Part shown: piece after piece, positions 51,990-61,259 of the stretch
Position numbering within the stretch: position 1 is the first letter of the stretch
Layout of the letters: each line of letters opens with the position of its first letter
Source: JAICLK01 sp963742655
Lineage (GTDB): Bacteria; Patescibacteriota; Saccharimonadia; Saccharimonadales; UBA4665
NCBI GenBank assembly: GCA_963742655.1
Contig: CAVUMM010000008.1
Span: 124,001-188,000, forward strand
DNA: 64,000 nt
Direction: 5' to 3'
Translations under genes and position numbers: made by a program
The notes under the pieces: generated by a model
The model's input: the letters and a program-made list of their open reading frames with translations, nothing else
What the model was told of the DNA's origin: nothing
Database searches by the model: none

Positions 51990-52688
51990 ATGAGTGGAAT
52001 AACGGCCCCAAAAGAAAGCAAACTACTACAGCGCTTAACAGAATTCGAGACAGAGTTAGGTCGTCAGGCTGACCAAATAGATGGAATAAATTCTGATTTG
52101 GAAGGCATGTCATCAGGCTCATTTGTAGAAATGAAGACATTTCGATTACTGCCTCAAGTTCAAGCTGCACTCGAATTAGAACGTAGTCAAACGGGTAAAC
52201 CTGAGCAAATAATGGCTGTCGGCGGCATTGGTCTTTTGGCGTTGGTTACAGCTATGGAAGGCAAGGGAGTTAGGTCGTTTTTAAGGGATAGGAATGGAGT
52301 AGAAAGTGGTCCACTTGCCGGGCACCAATTGTCTGCGGAACGGGGAAGTAGGCTTTCATATTGGTTTAATGCTTACGCGTTAGGTGTGCAGCGTCAAGCA
52401 GAAAATGTAGGTCAATCAGGCATCATACTTGTCAGTCTAACCGCCAGGTCAAAAATAGCTCTCACAATGGGACGGGAAGCTCTTCAGGGGCAACCGCAGC
52501 TTGAAGCATCTGCACCTTATTCAGCTTCAGATACTGATGCGGTTAATCGAGGAATAGCGCTCTTCGGTCTGGTTGCATGTGTTCAGAGAGCCGGTATTGA
52601 GGCAGTCCTTCAGGATCCAGATGGTGCCGAGGGTATAGTGCCTATTCTTAGTCCGGTGACCACAGCTGATCCTATACATTTGTTGTAA
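51990..52688 (+). CDS. Unknown soluble protein
   Basis: 232 residues, not recognised. An N-terminal helical region (LLQRLTEFETELGRQADQI) could be a short coiled coil, then an alpha/beta-looking region (IMAVGGIGLLALVTAMEGKG, GIILVSLTARSK). No signal or membrane helix. AT-richer than the core genes, in the accessory patch behind tRNA-Leu. Confidence 0.62.
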   Translation: MSGITAPKESKLLQRLTEFETELGRQADQIDGINSDLEGMSSGSFVEMKTFRLLPQVQAALELERSQTGKPEQIMAVGGIGLLALVTAMEGKGVRSFLRDRNGVESGPLAGHQLSAERGSRLSYWFNAYALGVQRQAENVGQSGIILVSLTARSKIALTMGREALQGQPQLEASAPYSASDTDAVNRGIALFGLVACVQRAGIEAVLQDPDGAEGIVPILSPVTTADPIHLL

Positions 52689-53029
52689 CTGCATGCAATA
52701 TATATACGAGCAGTGCTTAAAATTCATCATCGAAGATTTGACGGAAGTATGCGACGTTTTACATCGAATAAATTTCCATTCCGACGGTACCGGCAAAGTA
52801 TTTCAATTGTTATCTATGGGCCGCGTAGTGAAAGATTGTAAAGTTTAGACATATTTTTGTTTCTCCACGGGCTCGATAATTTGGATTTCTTTGTTATAGT
52901 AAACAAAGCCTAGCTTCAGGAGTTTGTCGTGCATAATTTTTAAACTAGGTAAAATATGGTGCCATCTAGAGTCGATGTGGTGCACCAATTTAGAGGCAGA
53001 GAATGAATGTGTGCTAAGATGACTAAATA
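52689..53029. other. Gene-poor gap of 341 bases
   Basis: AT-rich. A 65-codon minus-strand frame (52845-53042) is open but overlaps the next gene's start and has no ribosome-binding site, so it is not called. No RNA structure stands out. Confidence 0.45.
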
Positions 53030-53563
53030 ATGAAACAGACAAAACAAAATTACTACTGGATAAAGCCCTTATTAATAATCTTAGTCATCACATTTTTCGG
53101 AGTATTAGCGGCAATATCAATAAGGCAAACTGCTTTTGGCATGACTGCCGCCAACGGAATTCTTTGGTTTGTTATTTTCTTCGTATTGTCCATACTTTTT
53201 TTGGAATATCTTGGTGTTTTTATCTTTTATGGCAGGCTAAAAGTTGTAGATAGACATCTTGTTGGCAGGGGTTTTCTATATCAAAAAAAGAGTAACGTTG
53301 ACTTAAGTTCGCTCAGCTACTGCCTATTTAAGAAACGGGGTTTAGTGTCGCAGTCTACGGGTAATAAAGGCGCAAATCTTTATTACGTACCTGACAGATT
53401 AATTCTTCAGGATACTAATGACAGCGGAATCGAAGTATTCACGGCCGGCTGGACTAATAACCATAAATTGATGCAGACGATAAGTACTGCAGTAAGTCAA
53501 GCGCACGGAGCGCAGGTAGACAAAGCTGCAAAAATGCTATTGAAAAAATACCAAGTAGATTAA
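53030..53563 (+). CDS. Two-helix membrane protein with PH-like cytoplasmic domain
   Basis: 177 residues. Two membrane helices (PLLIILVITFFGVLAAISI and LWFVIFFVLSILFLEYLGVFIF) are followed by a soluble region of about 110 residues (RLKVVDRHLVGRGFLYQKKSNVDL) whose pattern resembles small bacterial PH-like domains. Function unknown. AT-rich coding. Confidence 0.62.
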   Translation: MKQTKQNYYWIKPLLIILVITFFGVLAAISIRQTAFGMTAANGILWFVIFFVLSILFLEYLGVFIFYGRLKVVDRHLVGRGFLYQKKSNVDLSSLSYCLFKKRGLVSQSTGNKGANLYYVPDRLILQDTNDSGIEVFTAGWTNNHKLMQTISTAVSQAHGAQVDKAAKMLLKKYQVD

Positions 53564-54209
53564 GATTACAGTTACGCCGGGTTTGCCGACTAATATCAAA
53601 TCGAACGCGTTTTATCTCAAGTACTTCTTAGAGGAAGGTTGTTTAAGCAAACTTAGTTTCGAAAATAGTATACTGCCTTGCGATCTAGTATGTGGGCCAC
53701 TTGTTATTAATCCCTAGGCGGCTATTGACTGTAATATTGTTTTAGCTTCGATTGCCTGATATTTCGTACCCTCATATTAATAAAGACCGCGAGGTTGATA
53801 ATAATTATTTCACGCTATTTCAGCGTGAAGATAGCGGGTAAAAAGTGGATGTATCTAATGCATATCAAAGAGGGGGTTTCTATTAAGTATCCTATATCGC
53901 GCTTGATGCCTTTTACGAATGCATATTAGAAGTTTCTGTTATCACAGAGGTGCGAATATTAGCGACTATTCATCGTCTTCATCCTCATCAATGTCGGCAA
54001 AGGTTTCTACAACATTAACAACTTCGAGACCTACCAAAGTTCTATAATCGTCCTTTATGCTGCACCAATAATTGTTGAGAAGTATCGAAGATTTACGATA
54101 CAAGTTGTGTGAAATAGCACAGACCTTGTTACATTAGTTATGCTTAAATAGCTGCTGTTATTATTAATCTGTAAGTATATTGCAGCGCACTAACAAAAGG
54201 GGGTGGGTT
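53564..54209. other. Gene-poor accessory gap of 646 bases
   Basis: AT-rich and without a long frame on either strand. It contains an 8-bp hairpin TTCACGCT/AGCGTGAA (53809-53829) and a short minus-strand frame at 53966-54103, listed separately. The rest looks like decayed DNA. Confidence 0.5.
53966..54103 (-). CDS. Possible small acidic-tailed peptide or gene remnant
   Basis: 45 codons from TTG at 54103; the frame is open a little further up (from about 54130) without ATG or GTG. The text LLNNYWCSIKDDYRTLVG followed by LEVVNVVETFADIDEDEDDE looks coding because of its regular hydrophobic pattern and acidic tail. It may be the 3' remnant of a longer gene. No ribosome-binding site is clear. Confidence 0.35.
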   Translation of the reverse strand: MYRKSSILLNNYWCSIKDDYRTLVGLEVVNVVETFADIDEDEDDE

Positions 54210-54716
54210 ATGCAGGTATCAAAATTAAGGCGCAAAATTTCGATAACGGCTTCTTCAATATTATTTCCGGTGGTATCGGTAGCGGTTTTAGTTCTATCCG
54301 CGCAACCTGCAGCGGCGGCGACTGACACGCTTTGTGAAATCAACGGCGGTAATTACTGCGTCGGAGCACCGTCACTTAACGACGAAGATCCCGTCAAAGA
54401 GACATCCAGCGGCCGGGTACTCAATATAATTCCATCTCACGCGCAGCCTTCACTTATGCTCTTGCAGTTCCAGGCCGACACTCGCAGGTGCGTCGGGCTA
54501 AATGTGAGTAACGGCCATGATGTCGAAGTAAAAAATTGTGACGCCGACCAAAGTACGCGCTGGTCGGAATCTTCCGCTACCGGCGGTCACCGTTTTGCCA
54601 ACGAATACGCCATTACGCACTTCATCCCCGATTATTTGTCCGGTCATAACAACGGCACACAGATGCAGGTCAAGCAGTTCCAAGCTACTGGCGGCTGGTA
54701 CCAGATATTTAACTAG
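54210..54716 (+). CDS. Secreted protein with beta-trefoil-like (ricin-type) C-terminal part
   Basis: 168 residues from ATG at 54210, with GGGGGTGGG upstream. A signal peptide (RRKISITASSILFPVVSVAVLVLSAQPAAAA) with an AxA cleavage site is clear. The mature part has paired cysteines (LCEINGGNYC, RRCVGLNVSNGHDVEVKNC) and the text CVGLNVSNG...VKNCDADQSTRW, which resembles carbohydrate-binding beta-trefoil (QxW) repeats. It may bind surface glycans of a host cell; this is inference. Confidence 0.75.
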   Translation: MQVSKLRRKISITASSILFPVVSVAVLVLSAQPAAAATDTLCEINGGNYCVGAPSLNDEDPVKETSSGRVLNIIPSHAQPSLMLLQFQADTRRCVGLNVSNGHDVEVKNCDADQSTRWSESSATGGHRFANEYAITHFIPDYLSGHNNGTQMQVKQFQATGGWYQIFN

Positions 54717-54786
54717 AGTAGTTTTAATTTCAGTTTCAGGCCGAACGCTTTAGCAAAATCGGTCAATGAGTCGGTAATAATATTAG

Positions 54787-54819
54787 GAGGAGTTGCGATC
54801 GTTTTCAACTCCTCTTTTT
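54787..54819 (+). terminator. Intrinsic terminator
   Basis: GAGGAGTTG (54787-54795), 10-base loop, CAACTCCTC (54806-54814), followed by five T. It lies 70 bases after the secreted protein gene and should end its transcript. The rest of the 249-base gap shows nothing else. Confidence 0.85.
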
Positions 54820-54965
54820 AATACTGCCGTGATGCCGCTAACGAAACGTCGGGAGTAATCCGGATAGGGCGTTCGTCGAGCACTGATGTGGCAGCATAAA
54901 GCGTGTTAATCGCAATTAACAGTCAAGTTTAATACGTCTCGCTGGATGCCGATCGATCGTATGGT

Positions 54966-55868
54966 TTATTTCGTATTTTTGCAGAAAATGATAGCCCGAC
55001 GGAGCTGGTCATCGAAATACCCTTGTCGGTCAAACGCGGCTTGAACAACAGGCTGGACGACGTTTTCGATAGCAAGCTGCCAATTGTCACGGCTGATCGG
55101 TTGGCTGAAATGGTGGCGCATGCTCGCCAGTGACTCAAGGTAATATCGGTATTTATCGCCTGGGGTAATCCTGATCGAGCCGTTTTGAGTCATCGTATCG
55201 ACGACTTGTAAGCCGGGGAATGCCGGAAGCATTACTTCGGCTATTTCAGCATCAAACCGTTTCGTGAATGGTTCAGGCGGAAGTATCGATTGTCCGGTCA
55301 ACGATCGTAAAAAATGTGCGATAGCGTCTTCAAATTTTCGATGCTCGAGCTTATTGTCCCTGCCGCTGGTCGCAATGACGATATCGCCGCCGGGCCTAGT
55401 CACCCTGATAAGTTCATCAATCATCTGGGCCGGATCGCCGTGGTACGTCGCAAAAAATTCCATGCCAACGTCGACTGAACTATCGCCGAGCGGAATATCT
55501 TCACCTTTCGCTGTCTGAAGTCGGATTGGATCCAGCCCCATATTCATAAGGATCTGATTGAATGCAGCACTTAAACCGACGGTGTTGATGTTTGGGTCAA
55601 CCCCATAAAGCAGGCCGGAATGCTCGCGTTCCAGCCGGAATCGAAATAACGAATATCCGTCAAGACAACCCACGTCGACTATCGTGTCGCCCCGTTCGCA
55701 GCCAAGATGATCATACGCATCCATATAATAATCCATGCGCTGATCCGGCGGCTCAACACACTCTTGATAAAGCCTCCATCGATGCAACAGCCCTTCCGCG
55801 CCGAAACCGTACTCTGCAGCTAATTGCTCTGCATCCGTTTGCTGGAAAACCGATAAACCCTCACTCAT
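54966..55868 (-). CDS. Class I SAM-dependent methyltransferase
   Basis: 300 residues. Motif I is DTIVDVGCLDGYSLF, the acidic motif LLYGVDPN, a motif IV-like DVGMEFFATYHGD and post-motif ELIRVTRPGGDIVIATSG. The family (methyltransferase 11/25 type) acts on small molecules or sugars; target unknown. N- and C-terminal helical additions frame the core. Confidence 0.8.
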   Translation of the reverse strand: MSEGLSVFQQTDAEQLAAEYGFGAEGLLHRWRLYQECVEPPDQRMDYYMDAYDHLGCERGDTIVDVGCLDGYSLFRFRLEREHSGLLYGVDPNINTVGLSAAFNQILMNMGLDPIRLQTAKGEDIPLGDSSVDVGMEFFATYHGDPAQMIDELIRVTRPGGDIVIATSGRDNKLEHRKFEDAIAHFLRSLTGQSILPPEPFTKRFDAEIAEVMLPAFPGLQVVDTMTQNGSIRITPGDKYRYYLESLASMRHHFSQPISRDNWQLAIENVVQPVVQAAFDRQGYFDDQLRRAIIFCKNTK

Positions 55869-55928
55869 AAGTCCTACTTTCAGAGAAATAGCCCAAAGCT
55901 ATTACTTTTATAGTATACCCATTTGGTG

Positions 55929-56704
55929 TTATGGTCTAAATTTCAAGCTGAACAGTTTGAAGAATTCATTGAAGTTTGCGGCGATAACGTCAGGTGGATC
56001 GTTGAGTGATTGTAACTCGGACCTGTTGTACACTGATGTGACAGCGCACACAAATAATCCGGCGGATTGGGCGGACTGTATACCGCGCGGATTGTCTTCG
56101 AAGGCGCAAACGTGACTCCGGTCAGAGTCTGGCAACCTAAGCGTATCGAATGCGCGGTTGAAAGCTTCTGGATCGGGCTTGGCGTGTGCCACTGATTCGT
56201 GAGAAATTACGCGATCAGCGGGAAAATATTTATCCAGCCCGCTTTTTTGAAGAATATATCCAAGTCGCGCCGATAGGCCGTGGTGGCGACCGCCAATTTG
56301 TCGCGTAAACCGCTCTTGGCTAACGCGGCCACGAATTCTACCGCGCCCGGATATGGCTCGCCTTCTCGCAGCAAAACGTCCCCATGCAGCTCCATTTTGA
56401 GGTCCATAATTTCCCGTAGTAGCGGATCATTAGGGTCAGGCGTAGCGTCCGCACGCAAACCACAAATTACCAACGTATTCCAGACCGCGCCTTGAAGCGA
56501 GTGTACGGGCGATTCCCTGAATGCGCGCCGGTTATCGCGGGCCGAAAGCTTCTTGAGCGCGTCGATGCCGTGCCGTCTGCCGACTTCGTGCGCGGCAACC
56601 AAGCGTGAGCGCTCGTGCAGCCCATGTTTGGGGTCGTCGCCTTTGTTGTCGAGCAACGTGTCGTCAACATCAAAAATGGCGCCTTTGACGGTAAAGTCTA
56701 TCAT
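55929..56704 (-). pseudogene. HAD-superfamily hydrolase split by a 1-base shift
   Basis: ATG at 56704. The first part (to about 56245) has the HAD motif I FDVDDTLLDNKGDD and motif II AVATTAYR. The second part has the lysine HAKPDPEAF and motif IV FEDNPRGIQSA. One A missing in a run of six (plus-strand T run at 56243-56248) moves the frame; restoring it gives FFKKSGLDKYFPADRVISHE and a continuous product of about 259 residues. Phosphatase of the beta-phosphoglucomutase-like type. Error or true frameshift cannot be told apart here. Confidence 0.8.
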
Positions 56705-56785
56705 TACTAAAAATCTTAGCATGGATATACCTGAATGGAGCAGCCGAACGATGTACGATACACTTGTTCCGCTGACCAGGGATAT

Positions 56786-56813
56786 TTGACAAGCGTAAAT
56801 GGTTTGCTACTAT
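56786..56813 (+). promoter_or_regulatory. Promoter of the Gfo/Idh/MocA gene, near-leaderless
   Basis: TTGACA (56786-56791), 16 bases, TACTAT (56808-56813). The -10 box ends 12 bases before ATG 56826 and so argues for that start. Confidence 0.78.
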
Positions 56814-56825
56814 TTTCTCACAAAT

Positions 56826-57857
56826 ATGAAACGAAACGACGGAATGGTTTTACGGCAGCTATCATCGGGGCTGGCAGAGTCGGCGAGTATCATACACGGG
56901 CACAGATTGCTCTAGGTTCAAGCGTCATAATATTTGATCCTGATTTGAAGCGCGCGAAATTGCTCGCAAAAAAACATGCCCGAGTAGCGGCTGCAGCATC
57001 TTTGGATGCGGCGCTTGAACGAGTAGATGTAGTCCATATTTGCACGCCGCCGATGTATCACAGGGAAGGCGCACTCGCCAGTATCGCGCACGGTAAACCC
57101 ACTATCATCGAGAAGCCGCTTGCGTTCCGGCTGAATGATGCTCTCGATATATATCGGGCCGCCCGATCAAACGATGTGACGGTAATATTGGGTACATCTT
57201 TTCGCATGGCCCAGTCATTCCGCGAGATTTACAACAGAGTGCGCTGCAAAGAAATCGGCAAAATAACCGATATCGCCTCGTCGTATGTCCATGATACGAA
57301 GAATCTCGAACCGGGAAAAACATGGCGCAAACAGCTGGCCGGACCGGCATTTATTTACGAGGGCGGCTCTCATGCGGTTGATGTGAATATGTGGCTGGCC
57401 GGCCAGCCAGTATTTGCGTTGCAAGCTTGCGCTGGCGGCAAAAAAAACGCGTCCGGAGTATCGTTGGGACGAAGATATCGCAATCAGCCTGATATACCAA
57501 GACGGGACTATAGGGCGGGTTTGGATTAATGCCGCGGCACCGCTCCCCAGGCACGGATCAACTATCGAGGTTTATGGCGAGTGCGGTGCTTTCAGGGCGC
57601 ACAATAAGTATCCCAAGTTTGAATCGTACAAAGAGGGCGATGACGATTGGGTGGCATATCCGACCAAGATCGAACCGACCATGAATCTCATGGCGGCAAC
57701 CTTTAATGACTATATTCTCGGCAAAAGGAAGGATTTCGAACCGATGCCCGACATCGAATGGGGTGTCAGGCTCATGCTGGTTCTGGCCGCCGCCGAAAAA
57801 GCACTGCAAACCGGCCGGACTGAAAAAGTGCTTGAAATAAGTGAAATTTTGCCATAA
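56826..57857 (+). pseudogene. Gfo/Idh/MocA-family oxidoreductase with two 1-base shifts
   Basis: NAD(P)-dependent sugar or inositol dehydrogenase family. The Rossmann motif AAIIGAGRVGEYHTRAQ, the family motif EKPLAFR and GGSHAVDVNMWL are clear. The frame is broken twice: a T seems missing in the run at 56848-56851 (restored: MKRNDGMVFTAAIIGAG), and one A too many in the A8 run at 57440-57447 (corrected: ACAGGKKTRPEYRWDEDIA). The corrected product has about 343 residues, normal for the family. Both changes are in homopolymers, so assembly error is possible. Confidence 0.82.
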
Positions 57858-57923
57858 GTAAGTAAGACAACTTAGTGCGTCGACATGGGCGTCTTGATAA
57901 TCAATGTGCCGCGATTAGATCGC

Positions 57924-58637
57924 CTACTGCACCGCCTGCTGGCCGAGAGTTCTGAGTGCTAACTCCACATCGATCGGTTCAATGTGAGGAGCACTGCTTA
58001 AGCCATCCAACAATGCTTGAGTTGAATCAAATATGGTAATAGATTCTTCGAACGCTGTTTCGGGTCGTTCAGGATATAAGGGCGGCGAATTCAACAAATC
58101 ATCCCATCGGTACACACGCATACTGCCCGGGTTGCCGGTCACTTCAGTGTCGGGGGGAATAATAAGAACGGTGTTCGCGTCGCTAAACGGCACTAGCTCT
58201 AGCGGAGCGATTGCCCGATAAAACGTATATTGTCGGGGCTGTTCCCGGGTATAGGTAAGACGAATAGAATCGGTGTTGCCATTTTGTACGAACGCCGTAA
58301 CCCAATCGTCAAACGTCGCCACACCGACTCTTTCGGTTCGCGGAAAAAAGTAATTCTCTGTCCAGGCTTCGAATACAGGACCAAGCAGCTCATAAGCGGG
58401 GCGGTTTTGAGGGTTATTGCGAGTAAGCTCCTCGTAGCGCATTTTTACTAATTCCAACATTTTACGGGCCGCTTCGTACTGGTCTGATGTCCAGTCAGGT
58501 TGTACGCCGGCAGCAATCGCTCCGATAGCATCTTGTGACCGAAGGATTGCGGTGTCGACTAAATTACGGTCGTATAAATTAGTGATTTCCCCAGTCTCGA
58601 CACCGGGGCTTGGGGCATTGTTGCCCGTGAAAGACAT
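57924..58637 (-). CDS. Unknown soluble protein
   Basis: 237 residues, not recognised. No signal or membrane segment; mostly helical N-terminal half (LRSQDAIGAIAAGVQPDWTSDQYEAARKM split) and a more beta-like middle (RQYTFYRAIAPLELVPFSDANTVLII). Starts with MSFTGNNAPSPG. Isolated between divergent and convergent genes. Confidence 0.62.
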   Translation of the reverse strand: MSFTGNNAPSPGVETGEITNLYDRNLVDTAILRSQDAIGAIAAGVQPDWTSDQYEAARKMLELVKMRYEELTRNNPQNRPAYELLGPVFEAWTENYFFPRTERVGVATFDDWVTAFVQNGNTDSIRLTYTREQPRQYTFYRAIAPLELVPFSDANTVLIIPPDTEVTGNPGSMRVYRWDDLLNSPPLYPERPETAFEESITIFDSTQALLDGLSSAPHIEPIDVELALRTLGQQAVQ

Positions 58638-58817
58638 TAAGCAATTCTAACATAAAATTAGGTATATAACAATTTTTTGACTTATCCTTATTTTCTTTTC
58701 AGAGTGTACTATGTCTCAACGAATTACCCCCACGATGAATACGCTGTAGCCCTGGGTATGCTATCATAACTGCTATAGAACTAATGTTTATGTTATATAA
58801 CGAGGGTCAATCCAAAA

Positions 58818-60455
58818 ATGAATAAAGTTGCGCAGTATTTACAGGAACACGTGCTTGGCGAAGTGGTGAGCTCGTCTGATGCGCGGGCTTACTTTTCAAC
58901 GGATGCGAGCGTTTTCCGGATTACGCCGGCGGTCGTGGTTTACCCGAGAAGCGAAGGCGATGTACGCAAAGTCGCGCGATTTACGTGGCAGCTTGCTGAG
59001 CGCGGTAGGATTTTACCGATAACGGCGCGCGGCGGCGGATCCGATCAAACCGGAGCAGCGATCGGCGGCGGTGTGATCCTTGTGTTTCCGGCCCATATGA
59101 ACCGGATTTTAGAGCTCGATTCCAAAACGGGCATCGTAACTGTTGAGCCCGGGCTGAATTACGCCAAAATGCAACAGACGCTGCATACGCATGGCCGGTT
59201 CCTGCCGCCGTATCCCGCAAGCCTGGAATATTCGACGATCGGCGGCGCCATCGGCAATAATGCTGGCGGCGACAAATCGATAAAATATGGCGACACTCGA
59301 GGGTTCGTAAAAAGTTTGCGGGTAGTGTTGGCAAACGGTGAAATTATTCAGACAGAACGATTGACGAAACGCGAGCTAAACAAAAAGCTGGGGCTCAGTA
59401 CGTTCGAAGGCGAAGTGTACCGCGGCGTCGATGGATTGCTCGAAGAAAACCACGAGCTTATTGAAAAAATGAAACTGCATGTCACCAAAAACACAGCCGG
59501 ATATGCGATGGCCGACGTTCGCCGCAAAGACGGATCGTTTGACCTTACGCCCCTGTTTGTGGGCAGCCAGGGCACATTGGGCATCTTTACCGAGGCTATG
59601 CTCGACACAGAAGTGCATAATCCCGAATCAACGTTGCTCGTCGGATATTTTGATGACCTGAAAAAAGCTATCGATGCCGCACAGGAGCTGCGCAAATTGC
59701 CTGAAAAACCGAGCGCTATTGAAATGGTGGACGAGAATTTACTGAAACTTGTGACCAAGTTGAATTCTAACCAGCTGAAGGATGTCATCGAAACGCCGCT
59801 GCCAAAGGTCGTGCTGCTGGTAGAGTTTGACAACCCGAGTGACCGCACACAAAAACGAATGACCAAAAAGGCCGCCAAGATTATTGAGCGTTACGGCAAT
59901 AAGTTGCACATTGAAATCGATCCGGCGGAACAAGATAAATATTGGCGGATACGTCATGCTCCGGCGATGCTTATGGCGCATAGCGAAGGTAATGTCAAAG
60001 CGGTGCCGATCGTGGATGACGGTATCGTACCGATCGATAAACTCGAGGAACTCATCCGCGGCATATACGACCTGTTTGATAAATCGCACTTGAGCGTCGC
60101 GATATGGGGCCATGCCGGCGACGGTAACCTGCATATGCGGCCGTTTTTGGACCTGGGACAGCTGGGTGATAGGCAAAAAGCGTTCCGTTTGATGGATGAG
60201 TACAGCAAACTCGTCGTCAGTCTCGGCGGATCCACGTCGGGCGAACACAATGACGGCCGATTGCGCGGCCCGTATCTCGACCGAGTGTACGGCCCCGAAA
60301 TCTATGCGGTATTCCAGAAGCTTAAATCGATTTTTGATCCGTATGGAACGCTGAATTCAGGTGTGAAGATCAATGTTACGGTCGATGATACTAAGCCGCT
60401 ATTGCGCCAGGAATATACTATGTACCACATGTATCAACATTTGCCACACGGGTAG
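58818..60455 (+). CDS. FAD-linked oxidase / D-lactate dehydrogenase-like (GlcD family)
   Basis: 545 residues. The FAD-binding PCMH domain shows ITARGGGSDQTGAAIGGGVIL and IGGAIGNNAGGDKSIKYGDT; the C-terminal FAD-oxidase domain shows WGHAGDGNLHMRPFLDLG and GTLNSGVK. The family oxidises D-lactate or glycolate. No Fe-S domain is fused. GAGGG lies 13 bases before the ATG, near a palindromic GTTATATAAC at 58792-58801 that may be part of the promoter. Confidence 0.9.
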   Translation: MNKVAQYLQEHVLGEVVSSSDARAYFSTDASVFRITPAVVVYPRSEGDVRKVARFTWQLAERGRILPITARGGGSDQTGAAIGGGVILVFPAHMNRILELDSKTGIVTVEPGLNYAKMQQTLHTHGRFLPPYPASLEYSTIGGAIGNNAGGDKSIKYGDTRGFVKSLRVVLANGEIIQTERLTKRELNKKLGLSTFEGEVYRGVDGLLEENHELIEKMKLHVTKNTAGYAMADVRRKDGSFDLTPLFVGSQGTLGIFTEAMLDTEVHNPESTLLVGYFDDLKKAIDAAQELRKLPEKPSAIEMVDENLLKLVTKLNSNQLKDVIETPLPKVVLLVEFDNPSDRTQKRMTKKAAKIIERYGNKLHIEIDPAEQDKYWRIRHAPAMLMAHSEGNVKAVPIVDDGIVPIDKLEELIRGIYDLFDKSHLSVAIWGHAGDGNLHMRPFLDLGQLGDRQKAFRLMDEYSKLVVSLGGSTSGEHNDGRLRGPYLDRVYGPEIYAVFQKLKSIFDPYGTLNSGVKINVTVDDTKPLLRQEYTMYHMYQHLPHG

Positions 60456-60469
60456 GGCTTTCAGATAAC

Positions 60470-60560
60470 GGCTCATTGCGGCCGAAAATCTGCGCTCCGC
60501 ACTCGCCGTACCTTAGAGTACGGCTCGCTTACGGTGCTCGATCTTCAACCGCACTACACC
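60470..60560 (+). repeat. 90-bp intergenic repeat, copy B
   Basis: Second copy of the repeat at 21861-21950, 14 bases after the dehydrogenase stop. Hairpin GCCGTAC/GTACGGC at 60505-60511 and 60518-60524 with loop CTTAGA. Flanking words GGCTCATTGCGGC and GCACTACAC are shared with copy A. Confidence 0.65.
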
Positions 60561-60663
60561 ATTCTCTGAAAACCCTAGTCGGGGCTCAGTCTCTTGAGTT
60601 TTTGGGCAAAATTTCGTAAGATACCAGAGCAATTTCTTGCTTTTATCGGAATTAATATGCCGA

Positions 60664-60741
60664 GGGAAAAGAGCAGCCCGAGGCTTTGGCTTTGCCAAAG
60701 CCCGGCGCGATGAGAAAAACCCAGCAAGGGTTTGTCTCATG
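60664..60741 (+). ncRNA. Three-copy structured RNA element, copy 3 (before tRNA-Leu)
   Basis: GGGAAAAGAGCAGCC (60664-60678), a 9-bp hairpin GGCTTTGGC/GCCAAAGCC (60682-60690, 60694-60702), GCGATGAGAA, then ATGAGA (60710-60715) with TCTCAT (60735-60740) enclosing ACCC/GGGT. It ends 7 bases before the tRNA. Same layout as copy 2 with different hairpin sequence. Confidence 0.7.
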
Positions 60742-60747
60742 TGTTAA

Positions 60748-60833
60748 GCGGACGTGGCGGAATGGTAGACGCGCTAGCTTGAGGTGCTAGTGGGAGCAAT
60801 CCTGTGGAGGTTCAAGTCCTCTCGTCCGCACCA
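60748..60833 (+). tRNA. tRNA-Leu (GAG)
   Basis: 86 bases with encoded CCA. Acceptor GCGGACG/CGTCCGC, anticodon stem CTAGC/GCTAG with loop TTGAGGT (anticodon GAG at 60781-60783), long variable arm, T-arm GAGGTTCAAGTCCTC. Reads CUU and CUC codons. Confidence 0.97.
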
Positions 60834-60856
60834 ATTGAAAATCAACTAATTCAACC

Positions 60857-60888
60857 AAACCACGACTGAGGTCGCGGTTTTTGTTTTT
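60857..60888 (+). terminator. Intrinsic terminator of the tRNA-Leu(GAG) transcript
   Basis: AAACCACGAC (60857-60866), loop TGAG, GTCGCGGTTT (60871-60880), one mismatch, followed by a T-rich run to about 60888. Confidence 0.8.
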
Positions 60889-61224
60889 GCGCGATTATAG
60901 TTCAAGTCCTATTTCACCACCAATAGAACAACCAAACACTAGACCCTTACTCCGAGGGAACTGATAGCACCGTGCAGTCTAAAACTATGATAGAAACGTC
61001 GTACGAGCGCTAAATTCTTTAAAAGCTCGACGAAAAACTTGACATGCTCAAGAAACTGACCGATGTTATTAAGGCCAACAGTCGGCGACTATAAAACTCA
61101 TGAGTTTCCAATTGAGGGATTGATTTGTTTTTACAAACCTCAGTGACAGCTTTTATGAAAGAGTTAGAGTTCCATTGAGTGTACCCCGACCCTGTAATAC
61201 TAAATCTTTTCACATTACCAAAGC
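60889..61224. other. Gap of 336 bases with a tRNA 3'-end remnant
   Basis: No gene. GTTCAAGTCCT at 60900-60910 followed by CACCACCA (60915-60922) looks like a worn 3' end of a tRNA, as expected for an integration scar or tRNA relic. The rest is AT-rich and plain. Confidence 0.5.
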
Positions 61225-61254
61225 TTGTATTTATAAGTCATCTGAACATACTAT
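61225..61254 (+). promoter_or_regulatory. Promoter, leaderless
   Basis: TTGTAT (61225-61230), 18 bases, TACTAT (61249-61254). The -10 box ends 5 bases before ATG 61260. Confidence 0.65.
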
Positions 61255-61259
61255 TAAGT

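Noticed and set aside
52845..53042. 65-codon minus-strand frame
   Set aside because: Overlaps the start of the membrane protein at 53030 and has no ribosome-binding site or recognisable motif.
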